From CAYFUT01 sp964346395 (GTDB lineage Bacteria > Bacillota > Halanaerobiia > Halobacteroidales > Halobacteroidaceae), in assembly GCA_964346395.1 (NCBI GenBank), contig CAYFUT010000013.1:1-51847 (forward strand): a DNA stretch of 51,847 nt, read 5' to 3'. Of the stretch, positions 26,650 to 34,598 are shown piece after piece (position 1 is the stretch's first letter; each line of letters begins with the position of its first letter). The position numbers and the translations under genes are program-made. The notes beneath the pieces were generated by a model that ran no database searches, was not told the origin of the DNA, and was given only the letters and a program-made list of their open reading frames with translations.

Positions 26650-27622
26650 CTTTGTTTTTCCCCCCTAAATATTCTTTAGCTTCTGTCACTAAATTATTAA
26701 CTATTTCTTTAACAGGTAAAACATTATCAACCAAATGTGCTCTTTCTCCCGCAAATACTAATCCTTCTCCCATATCTCCTTGCTTTGCCTTCCGTAAAGA
26801 TTCCATAATACAAAACGACTTCGAACATTTCTTCAGGCAAAGATAAGAACAACTTTCACCAGTAGTTACCTCTTCTTCTTCTAAGCGAGCAGTAAATTTA
26901 TTCTTTAAAGCCCGCCCCGGCAACCCGACCGGACTATCAATCAAAATTCCCTGCTCCTCATCAGCTTGAATATAGAGTTCTTTAAATTGCTCCTCCACTT
27001 CACACTCTTCACTGGCTACAAACCGGGAGCCCATCTGAACCCCATCAGCACCTAACTTAAGCATCTCAGCAATATCTCTGCCTTCCATAATCCCTCCGGC
27101 AGCAATTACCGGAATATCAACTTCTCCAATAATATTTTCCAATAATTCTTTTAACGGTCGATCAGTACCTAAATGTCCTCCGGCTTCTTTGCCCTCCACT
27201 ACAATTGCAGAAGCTCCTAATTTTTCTGAAATTCGAGCCAACCGCAGAGAAGAAACAATGGGCACTATTTCTACATCATGCTCTTTCCCAATTGAAAATA
27301 AATCCCGCGAAAAACCGGCTCCAGCTACTATCAAATCAATTTTTTCTTCTACTGCCCCTTTGACTAACTCTTTAAATTTACTAACAGCAACCATTATATT
27401 AACTCCAATAATCCCTGAAGACATTTCTCGAGCCCGGCGAATCTCCTGCTTCAATTCTTCTACATCCATCCCCGATCCGCCAATTAATCCAATTCCCCCT
27501 TCTTCAGCTACAGCTGCTGATAGCGGCGCAGTAGATACTTTATAGGCCATTCCCCCTTGCACAATCGGCAATTTAGCTACTAAGTTACCAATCTTTAATT
27601 TAGGCAAGTTTAATTTTTTCAC
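26642..27622 (-). CDS. FabK/nitronate monooxygenase-like flavoprotein with C-terminal Cys cluster
   Basis: A 326-residue FMN barrel of the FabK/2-nitropropane dioxygenase family, with VQGGMAYKVS at the N-terminus, VVEGKEAGGHLG in the middle and AAGGIMEGRDIAE. Unlike the second FabK in this operon, its C-terminus has a cysteine cluster spaced C-x3-C-x3-C-x4-C (in SCSYLCLKKCSKSFC), a possible iron-sulfur or zinc site. The GTG at 27622 is 6 bases after GGAGGAG and is preferred to the ATG at 27637, which overlaps that site. Its place between acpP and fabF supports a lipid role, such as a second enoyl-ACP reductase. That role is inferred. Confidence 0.8.
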   Translation of the reverse strand: MKKLNLPKLKIGNLVAKLPIVQGGMAYKVSTAPLSAAVAEEGGIGLIGGSGMDVEELKQEIRRAREMSSGIIGVNIMVAVSKFKELVKGAVEEKIDLIVAGAGFSRDLFSIGKEHDVEIVPIVSSLRLARISEKLGASAIVVEGKEAGGHLGTDRPLKELLENIIGEVDIPVIAAGGIMEGRDIAEMLKLGADGVQMGSRFVASEECEVEEQFKELYIQADEEQGILIDSPVGLPGRALKNKFTARLEEEEVTTGESCSYLCLKKCSKSFCIMESLRKAKQGDMGEGLVFAGERAHLVDNVLPVKEIVNNLVTEAKEYLGGKNKDE

Positions 27623-27753
27623 TCTTAACTCCTCCATTGCTTAAGTTATAAGTTAAATTAATTGGCCAAAAATTTATTTAATCAACACAAAAAAATTATC
27701 ATTAATATTTATAAATCCAAAAATTAATTATGTACATAAAATAGTAGGGAAAG

Positions 27754-27781
27754 CCCCGCTTTATTAAATTTAAACGGGGCC
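27754..27781. repeat. Hairpin between acpP and the FabK-like gene
   Basis: GCCCCG and CGGGGC arms with an inner TTTA/TAAA stem. On the minus strand it is followed by UUUCCC rather than a full U run, so it may be a partial terminator that lets acpP be more abundant than the downstream genes, or an RNA-processing site. Confidence 0.55.
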
Positions 27782-27797
27782 TTATTTTTATTACAAA

Positions 27798-28025
27798 TTA
27801 CAGCAGATCTTCAATATAATCCACTGCATCCTGAACAGTATTAATATTTTCAGCATCTTCATCAGGAATTTCTACTCCAAACTCATCTTCAAAGGCCATC
27901 ACAATTTCTACAATATCTAGAGAATCAGCTCCCAAGTCATCAAAAGTAGCATCAGCAGTAACTTCTTCCTCATCAAGAGCTAATTCTTCTACAATAATCT
28001 CCTTAACTGTTGCAAAAGTATCCAT
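27798..28025 (-). CDS. acpP: Acyl carrier protein
   Basis: A 75-residue acidic carrier of growing acyl chains. The phosphopantetheine serine is Ser35 in GADSLDIVE. The ATG at 28025 is 7 bases from GGGGGTG; the frame extends to 28046 but the extra residues are not conserved. It is flanked by a repeat-rich gap on one side and a GC-rich hairpin on the other. Confidence 0.96.
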   Translation of the reverse strand: MDTFATVKEIIVEELALDEEEVTADATFDDLGADSLDIVEIVMAFEDEFGVEIPDEDAENINTVQDAVDYIEDLL

Positions 28026-28057
28026 CTTCTCACCCCCTCTGTACATGATAAATATAT

Positions 28058-28143
28058 AGTTGACAGTTATCAGTTAACAGTTAACAGTTAACTTCTAGTT
28101 TAGTTTAAACTGTTAACTGCCAACTATCAACTGTTAACTAACT
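28058..28143. repeat. Heptamer-type inverted repeat (AGTTAAC units)
   Basis: Several head-to-tail copies of the 7-base unit CAGTTAA lie in the left arm (28058-28092), and their inverted counterparts lie in the right arm (28108-28143). Together they form a long imperfect hairpin filling the gap between fabG and acpP. Confidence 0.85.
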
Positions 28144-28146
28144 AGG

Positions 28147-28896
28147 TTACATCGCCATACCGCCGTCAATACGAATTACTTCCCCAGTAATATAACTTGC
28201 TTCCTCACTAGCCAAGAATAAAACAGCATTTGCTACATCCTCCGGCTGGCCAAAATCTTCCATCGGGATCTGATCAGTAATCTCTTCTACTACCTGATCA
28301 GAAAGCTCATCAGTCATTGCTGTTTCAATGAATCCTGGTGCTACTGCATTGACATTAATCCCCCGCTTAGCAAATTCTTGGGCAGTTGATTTAGTCAATC
28401 CTATCAATCCTGCCTTAGAAGCAGAATAGTTAGCTTGGCCAGCATTACCTCTCAAGCCTACTACCGAAGAAATATTAATAATTTTACCGCTTCTCTGCTT
28501 CATCATTGTCCGAGTTACAGCTTTAATTACATTAAAAGCACCAGTTAAGTTAACATCTATTACCTGCTGCCAGTCGGTTTCTTTCATTCTCATTATTAGA
28601 GTATCGCGAGTAATTCCGGCATTATTAACGACAATATCTATCGTTTCCCAATCTTCTTTTATAGCAGAAATCATGTCTTCTACTGCTTCCTTTTTAGTTA
28701 CATCTGCCTTAACTGCTTTTGCTTCCTGACCTAACTCTCTAATTTCAGCTACCACTTCTTCAGCATTATCTGCTTCCGCCGCTACTGGATAGTTAACAGC
28801 TACCTTAGCTCCTTCAGCAGCCAACTTTAAAGCTATCTGCTTACCGATTCCGCGCGAACTCCCCGTTACCAGTGCTACTTTATCTTTAACTCGCAT
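28147..28896 (-). CDS. fabG: 3-oxoacyl-ACP reductase
   Basis: A 249-residue NADPH-dependent short-chain dehydrogenase that reduces beta-ketoacyl-ACP. The cofactor motif TGSSRGIG (11-18), NNAGITRD, the catalytic Ser in ISSVVG and YSASKAG with the catalytic Tyr and Lys are all present. It belongs to the fapR-fabF operon, between fabD and acpP. Confidence 0.97.
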   Translation of the reverse strand: MRVKDKVALVTGSSRGIGKQIALKLAAEGAKVAVNYPVAAEADNAEEVVAEIRELGQEAKAVKADVTKKEAVEDMISAIKEDWETIDIVVNNAGITRDTLIMRMKETDWQQVIDVNLTGAFNVIKAVTRTMMKQRSGKIINISSVVGLRGNAGQANYSASKAGLIGLTKSTAQEFAKRGINVNAVAPGFIETAMTDELSDQVVEEITDQIPMEDFGQPEDVANAVLFLASEEASYITGEVIRIDGGMAM

Positions 28897-28930
28897 ACTT
28901 TACCTCCTCAATATTAGAAATTTACAATTG

Positions 28931-29030
28931 NNNNNNNNNNNNNNNNNNNNNNNNNNNNNNNNNNNNNNNNNNNNNNNNNNNNNNNNNNNNNNNNNNNNNN
29001 NNNNNNNNNNNNNNNNNNNNNNNNNNNNNN
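28931..29030. other. Assembly gap (100 N) between fabG and fabD
   Basis: Exactly 100 N, so the true length is unknown. Flanks read TTTACAATTG and ATTGTCAATT, which look like two edges of a CAATTGT-type repeat. That would be comparable to the heptamer element 800 bases away and would explain the assembly break. No coding sequence is lost from either neighbour. Confidence 0.95.
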
Positions 29031-29049
29031 ATTGTCAATTAATCTACGT

Positions 29050-29979
29050 TTACAGCTTTTTCAATGTTTTATCTAAAGACCGCTGGTTTCTAACATTTAC
29101 TGCTGTAACACTGCGGTCTATCCGCCGCATAAACCCTTTTAACACCCGACCCGGGCCAACTTCCACAAATGACTCGACGCCGTCCTCTATCATCCGTTCA
29201 ATTGATTCTTCCCAGCGAACTGAGCCGCTCATCTGCTTAATTAAAGCATCTTTTATCTCAGCTGGATCGGTAGTATAATCAGCCTTTGCGTTAGGAACTA
29301 CCGGCACTTCCGGTTGTTTAAAACTCAAATCAGCTAAATACGCAGCCAACTTCTCTCCAGCCGACTCCATCAAACTAGAATGAAACGGTCCGCTCACATT
29401 TAAGGGGACTACCTTTTTGGCTCCAGCTTCTTTAGCCAATGTTTCTGCTGTCTCCACTGCCTTTTGTTCTCCGGAAATGACTATCTGTCCGGGGCAGTTA
29501 TAATTAGCTACTTCTACAACTCCAGTTTCAGCAGCTTCCTTACAGACAGCATCTATTTCCTCGGCCTTTAGACCAATAACCGCTGCCATTGTTCCTTTTC
29601 CTTCGGGATCAGCAGCTGCCATTAATTCGCCCCGTTTTCTTACTAACTGAAGGCCAGTAGCAAAATCCACTACTCCCGCTGCTACCAACGCAGAATATTC
29701 ACCTAAGCTATGGCCAGCTACTACTTCTGGCTTAATACCTTTTTCTTGCAATAATCTATAATAAGCTATACTGGCAGTTAAAATTGCCGGTTGAGCATGC
29801 TCTGTTTTAGTCAACTCTTCTTCCGGCCCCTCAAAACAAAGCTGCTGCAGATCTATATCCAGAACCTGATCTGCTTCCGTAAATGTCTCGGCTACTACTG
29901 AAAACTCTTCGGCTAATTCTTTTCCCATTCCGGGCGATTGAGACCCCTGCCCTGGAAAAATAAAAGCTGTTTTAGTCAT
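29050..29979 (-). CDS. fabD: Malonyl-CoA:ACP transacylase
   Basis: A 309-residue enzyme that loads malonyl onto ACP. FPGQGSQSPGMG is at the N-terminus, the nucleophile Ser91 in GHSLGEYSA, and the catalytic His in VSGPFHSSLM. It starts 15 bases after the fabK stop with a GAGGAGG site. Complete length. Confidence 0.97.
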   Translation of the reverse strand: MTKTAFIFPGQGSQSPGMGKELAEEFSVVAETFTEADQVLDIDLQQLCFEGPEEELTKTEHAQPAILTASIAYYRLLQEKGIKPEVVAGHSLGEYSALVAAGVVDFATGLQLVRKRGELMAAADPEGKGTMAAVIGLKAEEIDAVCKEAAETGVVEVANYNCPGQIVISGEQKAVETAETLAKEAGAKKVVPLNVSGPFHSSLMESAGEKLAAYLADLSFKQPEVPVVPNAKADYTTDPAEIKDALIKQMSGSVRWEESIERMIEDGVESFVEVGPGRVLKGFMRRIDRSVTAVNVRNQRSLDKTLKKL

Positions 29980-29994
29980 TATTTACCTCCTCGT

Positions 29995-30939
29995 TTAAAC
30001 AATAGAACTGCAATTTGCTTCTAAAATTTCTTCTGTTTCCTGTACCAATGAATTAATAATATCTTCTGCCGCTTCAACTTCTTCTACCAGCCCAGCAATC
30101 TGACCAGCCATTATTGACCCCTGATCAGTATCTCCTTTTCTGACAGCTTGCCGCAGCCGTCCGACACCTAACTCTTCTAATTTTTCCTTAGAAGCTCCCT
30201 CTTCTTCTAATTTATCCATTTTCCGGGTTAATTTATTCTTTAAATTGCGCACCGGATGCCCCGTAGACCGAGCTGTAACTACTGCATCTCGATCGCGAGC
30301 CTTAATAATTGCTTCTTTATAATCATCATGAGCTGTACATTCCTGAGCACAGACAAATCTAGTCCCCATCTGTACTCCCGCTGCTCCTAACGATAACGCA
30401 GCAGCTATTCCGCGCCCATCTCCAATTCCGCCGGCTGCTATTACCGGCAAGTCAATAGCATCTTTAACCTGCGGCACTAAAGCCATAGTAGTTAACTGGC
30501 CGATATGACCGCCTGCTTCATTTCCTTCCACAATTACTGCATCCAGATCATAGCGAACCAAACGTCGTGCTAATCCGACCGAAGCCACTACGGGAATTAC
30601 CTTTGCTCCTACTTCTTTTAACTCATCTAAGTATTTAGCTGGATTACCAGCCCCAGTAGTAACTACAGGAACTTCTTCTTCTATAACTACTTCCATTACT
30701 TCATCAACGTACGGAGACAAGAGCATTACATTAACCCCAAATGGTTTATCAGTAAGTTCTTTAACTTTATGTATCTCTTCTCTTATTATCTCCGCCGGAG
30801 CATTGCCAGCTCCAATAACACCTAAGCCGCCGGACTGCGAAACAGCACCAGCCAATTCACCAGTAGCTACCCAGGCCATACCGCCCTGAATAATTGGATA
30901 TTCTATATCTAATAATTCGCATAATTCTGTTTTAATCAT
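29995..30939 (-). CDS. fabK: Enoyl-ACP reductase II (FabK)
   Basis: A 314-residue FMN-dependent enoyl-ACP reductase, the form used instead of FabI in many Firmicutes. Visible motifs are IIQGGMAWVATGELA, the VVTTGAGNPAKYL phosphate-binding strand, IVEGNEAGGHIGQ, and AAGGIGDGRGIAAAL. It lies between fabH and fabD, the classic position. A related but distinct paralogue with a cysteine cluster lies later in the operon. Confidence 0.94.
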   Translation of the reverse strand: MIKTELCELLDIEYPIIQGGMAWVATGELAGAVSQSGGLGVIGAGNAPAEIIREEIHKVKELTDKPFGVNVMLLSPYVDEVMEVVIEEEVPVVTTGAGNPAKYLDELKEVGAKVIPVVASVGLARRLVRYDLDAVIVEGNEAGGHIGQLTTMALVPQVKDAIDLPVIAAGGIGDGRGIAAALSLGAAGVQMGTRFVCAQECTAHDDYKEAIIKARDRDAVVTARSTGHPVRNLKNKLTRKMDKLEEEGASKEKLEELGVGRLRQAVRKGDTDQGSIMAGQIAGLVEEVEAAEDIINSLVQETEEILEANCSSIV

Positions 30940-30952
30940 TAGTATCTCCTCC

Positions 30953-31948
30953 TTAGTTCCATTCTATAACTGTAGCTCCCCAGGTTAAACCGCCACCGAA
31001 ACCAACTAAGACAACAATATCCCCAGGAGCTATCTTATTTTCAGCCACTGCTTCATCTAGGGCTAAAGGGATGGAAGCAGCCGAAGTATTGCCGTATTTA
31101 TCTAAATTAACGTGAATTTGCTCTTTATCTAATTCTAAGCGCTTAGCTGCAGCATCAATGATCCGAATATTAGCTTGATGAGGTACTAAATAATCAATAT
31201 CATCTTTCTCTAAATCAACTTGCTGCAGGGCTTCCTGAGCAGCTTTGCCTAAAATATTAACTGCAAATTTAAATACTGGCTTTCCTTCCATAGTTACATA
31301 ATGTTCCCCATTATCAATCACTTGTTGAGAAATTGGTGCTTGCGAACCACCTTCTGGTATTTTTAATACATCACCCTGGGAGCCGTCCGCTCCTAGAACA
31401 TTAGATAAAATTCCACCTTCCTGCGCTGGAGTTAAAACAGCAGCTCCCGCCCCATCTCCAAATAAAACACAGGTATTTCTATCGTCCCAATCAAGAACTT
31501 TAGATAAAACTTCGCTGCCTACCACTAAAATATTATCATAAGCTCCTGTTTCAATATATTGAGTAGCTACTGAAATCCCATAAATAAATCCTGTACAGGC
31601 GGCTGACAGATCAAAGGCAGGAATATCAGTAATCCCCAGCTTATCTTGCAGCACGCAGGCAGTAGCCGGAAATCCAATATAATCCTGAGTTGAAGTAGCT
31701 ACTAAAATCAAATCTAACTCCTCAGCAGCCAAATCTGTCTTAGCTAAGGCGTTGTTCGCTGCTTGATAAGCCAAATCAGAAGTAGCTGTATCTTCGGCAG
31801 CAATTCGCCGTTCTTTAATTCCGGTTCGTTTAGTAATCCATTCGTCATTTGTATCAACCATTTTTTCCAAATCATGATTGGTTAACACCTTTTCCGGTGC
31901 ATACGAACCAATCCCCGCAATTCTGGCCTTTCTACCTCCTGCTCCCAT
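30953..31948 (-). CDS. fabH: Beta-ketoacyl-ACP synthase III
   Basis: A 331-residue initiating condensing enzyme, using acetyl- or branched acyl-CoA with malonyl-ACP. The nucleophile Cys118 is in LSAACTGFIYG, with catalytic His in PHQANIRI and Asn in YGNTSAASIP. The ATG at 31948 follows the plsX stop by a single base (TAGCATG), so initiation is likely coupled. The frame open to 31984 overlaps plsX and has no ribosome site. Confidence 0.96.
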   Translation of the reverse strand: MGAGGRKARIAGIGSYAPEKVLTNHDLEKMVDTNDEWITKRTGIKERRIAAEDTATSDLAYQAANNALAKTDLAAEELDLILVATSTQDYIGFPATACVLQDKLGITDIPAFDLSAACTGFIYGISVATQYIETGAYDNILVVGSEVLSKVLDWDDRNTCVLFGDGAGAAVLTPAQEGGILSNVLGADGSQGDVLKIPEGGSQAPISQQVIDNGEHYVTMEGKPVFKFAVNILGKAAQEALQQVDLEKDDIDYLVPHQANIRIIDAAAKRLELDKEQIHVNLDKYGNTSAASIPLALDEAVAENKIAPGDIVVLVGFGGGLTWGATVIEWN

Positions 31949-31949
31949 G

Positions 31950-32951
31950 CTATTTATCAGTCCTTTCCTTAATTTTCTGTTCAATTAAATCAACTAATTC
32001 TACTTGGATTGAATCCTGGGCTGTTTTAATTGCATTTACAATAGCTCGGCTATCAGAACTTCCGTGAGCAATAATGGTAGTGCCCTTGACGCCAAGCAGA
32101 GGGGCTCCTCCATATTCTTTATAGTCCATCCGCTTAGCAACTCGCTGCAGAGCTGGTTTCAATAACAAACCGCCCAGCTTACTCCGTAAATTAGCTCCGA
32201 TTTCTTCCTTGATAATCTTCATCAGCGCGGAAGCTACTCCTTCAGTAGTTTTTAAGACTACATTACCTACGAAGCCATCAGTTACCACTACATCATATTC
32301 CCCAGTGAAGATATCTCTTCCTTCTACATTACCAACAAAATTTATACTTTCTTCCTCTTCTAAACGCGGATAAACTTCTTTAGTTAATTGATTTCCCTTT
32401 TTCTTTTCTTCCCCAATACTTAATAGTCCCACTTTCGGATTAGATATATGCAAAATTTCGCTAGCATAAATTTGACCCATCACTGTCTGCTGCACTAAAT
32501 GTTCCGGCTTACTGTCTACATTAGCTCCAATATCTAGAACTAATGTTTCTCCTTTTAACGCAGGAAATACAGAAGCAATTGCCGGTCGTTTAACTCCCGT
32601 AATACGGCCGATTTTCAGCGTTCCGGCTGCCATAACTGCTCCCGTATTACCCGCCGAAACAAAAGCATCAGCTTGGCCATTTGCAACTAACTCAGCGCCC
32701 ACTACAATTGAAGAATCTTTCTTTTTCTTTAAAGCTCGAGCCGGCGAATCCTCCATGCCAATTACCTCAGAAGCTGACTCAATCGTAATATAACTCCCAT
32801 CATAAGAACATTTCTCTAATTCAGACTTTATCTTCTGCTCGGGGCCAACTAGTATAATTTCTGCTTCCACTTCGGAAACAGCTTCTACAGCTCCCTGGAC
32901 TACTGCTTCTGGAGCATCATCCCCTCCCATTGCATCAACTACAATCCGCAC
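31950..32951 (-). CDS. plsX: Phosphate acyltransferase
   Basis: A 333-residue enzyme converting acyl-ACP to acyl-phosphate for phospholipid synthesis. It has the N-terminal signature VVDAMGGDDAPEAVV and the VSAGNTGAVMA and DIGANVDSKP segments. It uses a GTG start preceded by GAGGAGGG. It lies 3 bases after fapR, the normal Firmicute order. Confidence 0.97.
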   Translation of the reverse strand: MRIVVDAMGGDDAPEAVVQGAVEAVSEVEAEIILVGPEQKIKSELEKCSYDGSYITIESASEVIGMEDSPARALKKKKDSSIVVGAELVANGQADAFVSAGNTGAVMAAGTLKIGRITGVKRPAIASVFPALKGETLVLDIGANVDSKPEHLVQQTVMGQIYASEILHISNPKVGLLSIGEEKKKGNQLTKEVYPRLEEEESINFVGNVEGRDIFTGEYDVVVTDGFVGNVVLKTTEGVASALMKIIKEEIGANLRSKLGGLLLKPALQRVAKRMDYKEYGGAPLLGVKGTTIIAHGSSDSRAIVNAIKTAQDSIQVELVDLIEQKIKERTDK

Positions 32952-32954
32952 TGT

Positions 32955-33530
32955 TTATCCCTCCTCTGCAGACTCATCAATAAAAGCAAATATCACAAAT
33001 TCTCCGGCAAAAACTTCTTCTTCTTTGACTTTACTAACTACTTCTACTTCAAATTTATTTTCTTCTTGCCCTATTACTTCCGCTTGAGCAATTAATCTTT
33101 CTCCTACTGTAACCGGCCGTTCATACCTGATATTCGTCGACCCAGTCAAAGCCAATTCAGTATCAATCACAGCTACCGCCAGTGAATTTGCCTGAGCAAA
33201 AATGTGATGGCCGCGCACTATTTCGGCTTCTGCTAACGCCATTTCGGAAGTAGTCTCTAAAATTGATAATCCTTCCTGATTAAGTTCTATATTAATTAAT
33301 TCTCCAATTATTTCACTACTTTCTACTGATTTAACCTTTGAATAAGCATTCCTAGCCACTGATTTAACCCGCTGTCTAAATTCCGGAATTCCTAATTCTT
33401 TTCGGTCTAATCTAATTGTCTGGACACTAACTCCAAATAAATCAGCCAATTCTCTATCTACTAAAAACGGGTCTGCCTCCAACTTTTCCTGTAATTTTTC
33501 CTGTCTTTCCTCTTTACCTAAGTTTTTCAT
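32955..33530 (-). CDS. fapR: Fatty acid and phospholipid synthesis repressor
   Basis: A 191-residue regulator with an N-terminal helix-turn-helix (LADLFGVSVQTIRLDRKELG, about 25-45) and a C-terminal hot-dog domain that binds malonyl-CoA or malonyl-ACP in known members. It should repress its own operon until malonyl-CoA accumulates. A FapR-type operator lies 28 bases upstream of its start codon. Confidence 0.95.
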   Translation of the reverse strand: MKNLGKEERQEKLQEKLEADPFLVDRELADLFGVSVQTIRLDRKELGIPEFRQRVKSVARNAYSKVKSVESSEIIGELINIELNQEGLSILETTSEMALAEAEIVRGHHIFAQANSLAVAVIDTELALTGSTNIRYERPVTVGERLIAQAEVIGQEENKFEVEVVSKVKEEEVFAGEFVIFAFIDESAEEG

Positions 33531-33557
33531 CTTTCATCACCTATTTAGCAGCTTGTA

Positions 33558-33574
33558 TTAAGACCAGGTACTAA
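33558..33574. promoter_or_regulatory. FapR operator
   Basis: TTAAGACCAGGTACTAA matches the known FapR palindrome TTAGTACCTGGTACTAA on the opposite strand at nearly all positions. It lies just downstream of the predicted transcription start, where repressor binding would block the polymerase. Confidence 0.88.
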
Positions 33575-33589
33575 ATTAAGACCATTATT

Positions 33590-33619
33590 ATTATAATATA
33601 AACCCACCCCTAAATGCAA
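33590..33619 (-). promoter_or_regulatory. Promoter of the fapR-fab operon
   Basis: Minus-strand TTGCAT, an 18-base spacer and TATAAT, with predicted start near 33583, immediately before the FapR operator. Confidence 0.7.
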
Positions 33620-33784
33620 GTTGAAAAATAAAAAAACCGCCTGACGACGACTTAGCTTAAGGCTGAGATTAAGTTTGAGCAACCCACAGAATCAAATCCG
33701 TAAAAGTTATTTACAGTATCTAAAAAATATAAACTCTTTTCAAATAAAAAAGATTCTAACACCAAAAAAATGCTCAAAAAAAGA

Positions 33785-33814
33785 AAAAGAGCCAAGTAAT
33801 TACCTGGCTCTTTT
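33785..33814 (-). terminator. Terminator after rpmF
   Basis: AAAAGAGCCA and TGGCTCTTTT arms around GTAATTAC, followed on the minus strand by a U-rich run. It separates rpmF from the fapR promoter region. Confidence 0.9.
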
Positions 33815-33824
33815 AACTGAATAT

Positions 33825-33992
33825 TTACTTTACTTTCCGCCCATTATAGTAACCACATTCAGGACAAACGCGATGCGGCAATTTAGGTTCGTGACACTGT
33901 TCGCACTCCACTAAATTAGGGGCCGTTAAGCTTTTATTCGCTCTCCGCTTTCGCTTTCTTGCTTTCGAAGTTTTCTGCTTTGGTACTGCCAT
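33825..33992 (-). CDS. rpmF: 50S ribosomal protein L32
   Basis: A 55-residue zinc-ribbon ribosomal protein. It begins MAVPKQKTSKARKRKRRANK, has the cysteine pairs C-x2-C and C-x2-C (CEQC, CPEC), and ends in a basic tail. The start has a GGAGGTGG site. It follows the YceD-family gene, the conserved yceD-rpmF pair, and precedes the fatty acid operon as in many bacteria. Confidence 0.97.
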   Translation of the reverse strand: MAVPKQKTSKARKRKRRANKSLTAPNLVECEQCHEPKLPHRVCPECGYYNGRKVK

Positions 33993-34016
33993 TCTTCCCC
34001 ACCTCCTTATCCCTAG

Positions 34017-34496
34017 TTATTTATCTTCGTCTTCTAATAATTGACCTAACTTAGCCATTCTGGGATCTACTTCATGGTCATAACAGTCACAATCTTCATA
34101 ATTCAAGTTAGTTCCACAAGTCGGACATAATCCCTGACAGTCCTCACTACATACCGTCTGCATCGGTAAGGCAACTCTGATATGCTCCCAGAGGGAGTGT
34201 TCTAAATCAAGCTCATTATTTTCTACCGCTTCTTTAGCAATCTCCTCTTGGAACTTAAATTCTAATGACTTAGTGAATAGTTCCAAACACCGCGTACAAG
34301 GCAATTCCAATTTTAACTGCCCCTCGCCGCTGACTACATACTCATCTTCCGAATTAATAACCATTAAATCTAACTTACAGGGAGCAATAAAATTAATTTC
34401 TTGACCGTGGATAGTTGTAGTTTCTAACTCCACGCTCCGATTAATATTCATCGTCGCCCCTAAAGTATCTTTAATTGCTTCAATATTAATTTTCAT
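34017..34496 (-). CDS. YceD/DUF177 family protein
   Basis: A 160-residue member of the YceD (Bacillus YlbN) family that almost always precedes rpmF. Family members have been linked to 23S rRNA accumulation in plants and bacteria. CTRC in the middle and CSEDCQGLCPTCG near the C-terminus suggest a metal site. The third ATG of an ATG-ATG-ATG run, 34496, has the best spacing from GAGGTG. The open frame to 34568 is not supported. Confidence 0.88.
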   Translation of the reverse strand: MKINIEAIKDTLGATMNINRSVELETTTIHGQEINFIAPCKLDLMVINSEDEYVVSGEGQLKLELPCTRCLELFTKSLEFKFQEEIAKEAVENNELDLEHSLWEHIRVALPMQTVCSEDCQGLCPTCGTNLNYEDCDCYDHEVDPRMAKLGQLLEDEDK

Positions 34497-34598
34497 CATC
34501 ATCACCTCTAAATTAAAACTTCGCTGAGGGGCAAAACAACACTTACACATTATAATACATCTGCTCAAGGTCTGTCAAGAATTATATTCAATTCCAAC

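Noticed and set aside
28928..29278. Plus-strand reading frame through the N run near 28931
   Set aside because: It is mostly unknown residues, then antisense to fabD.
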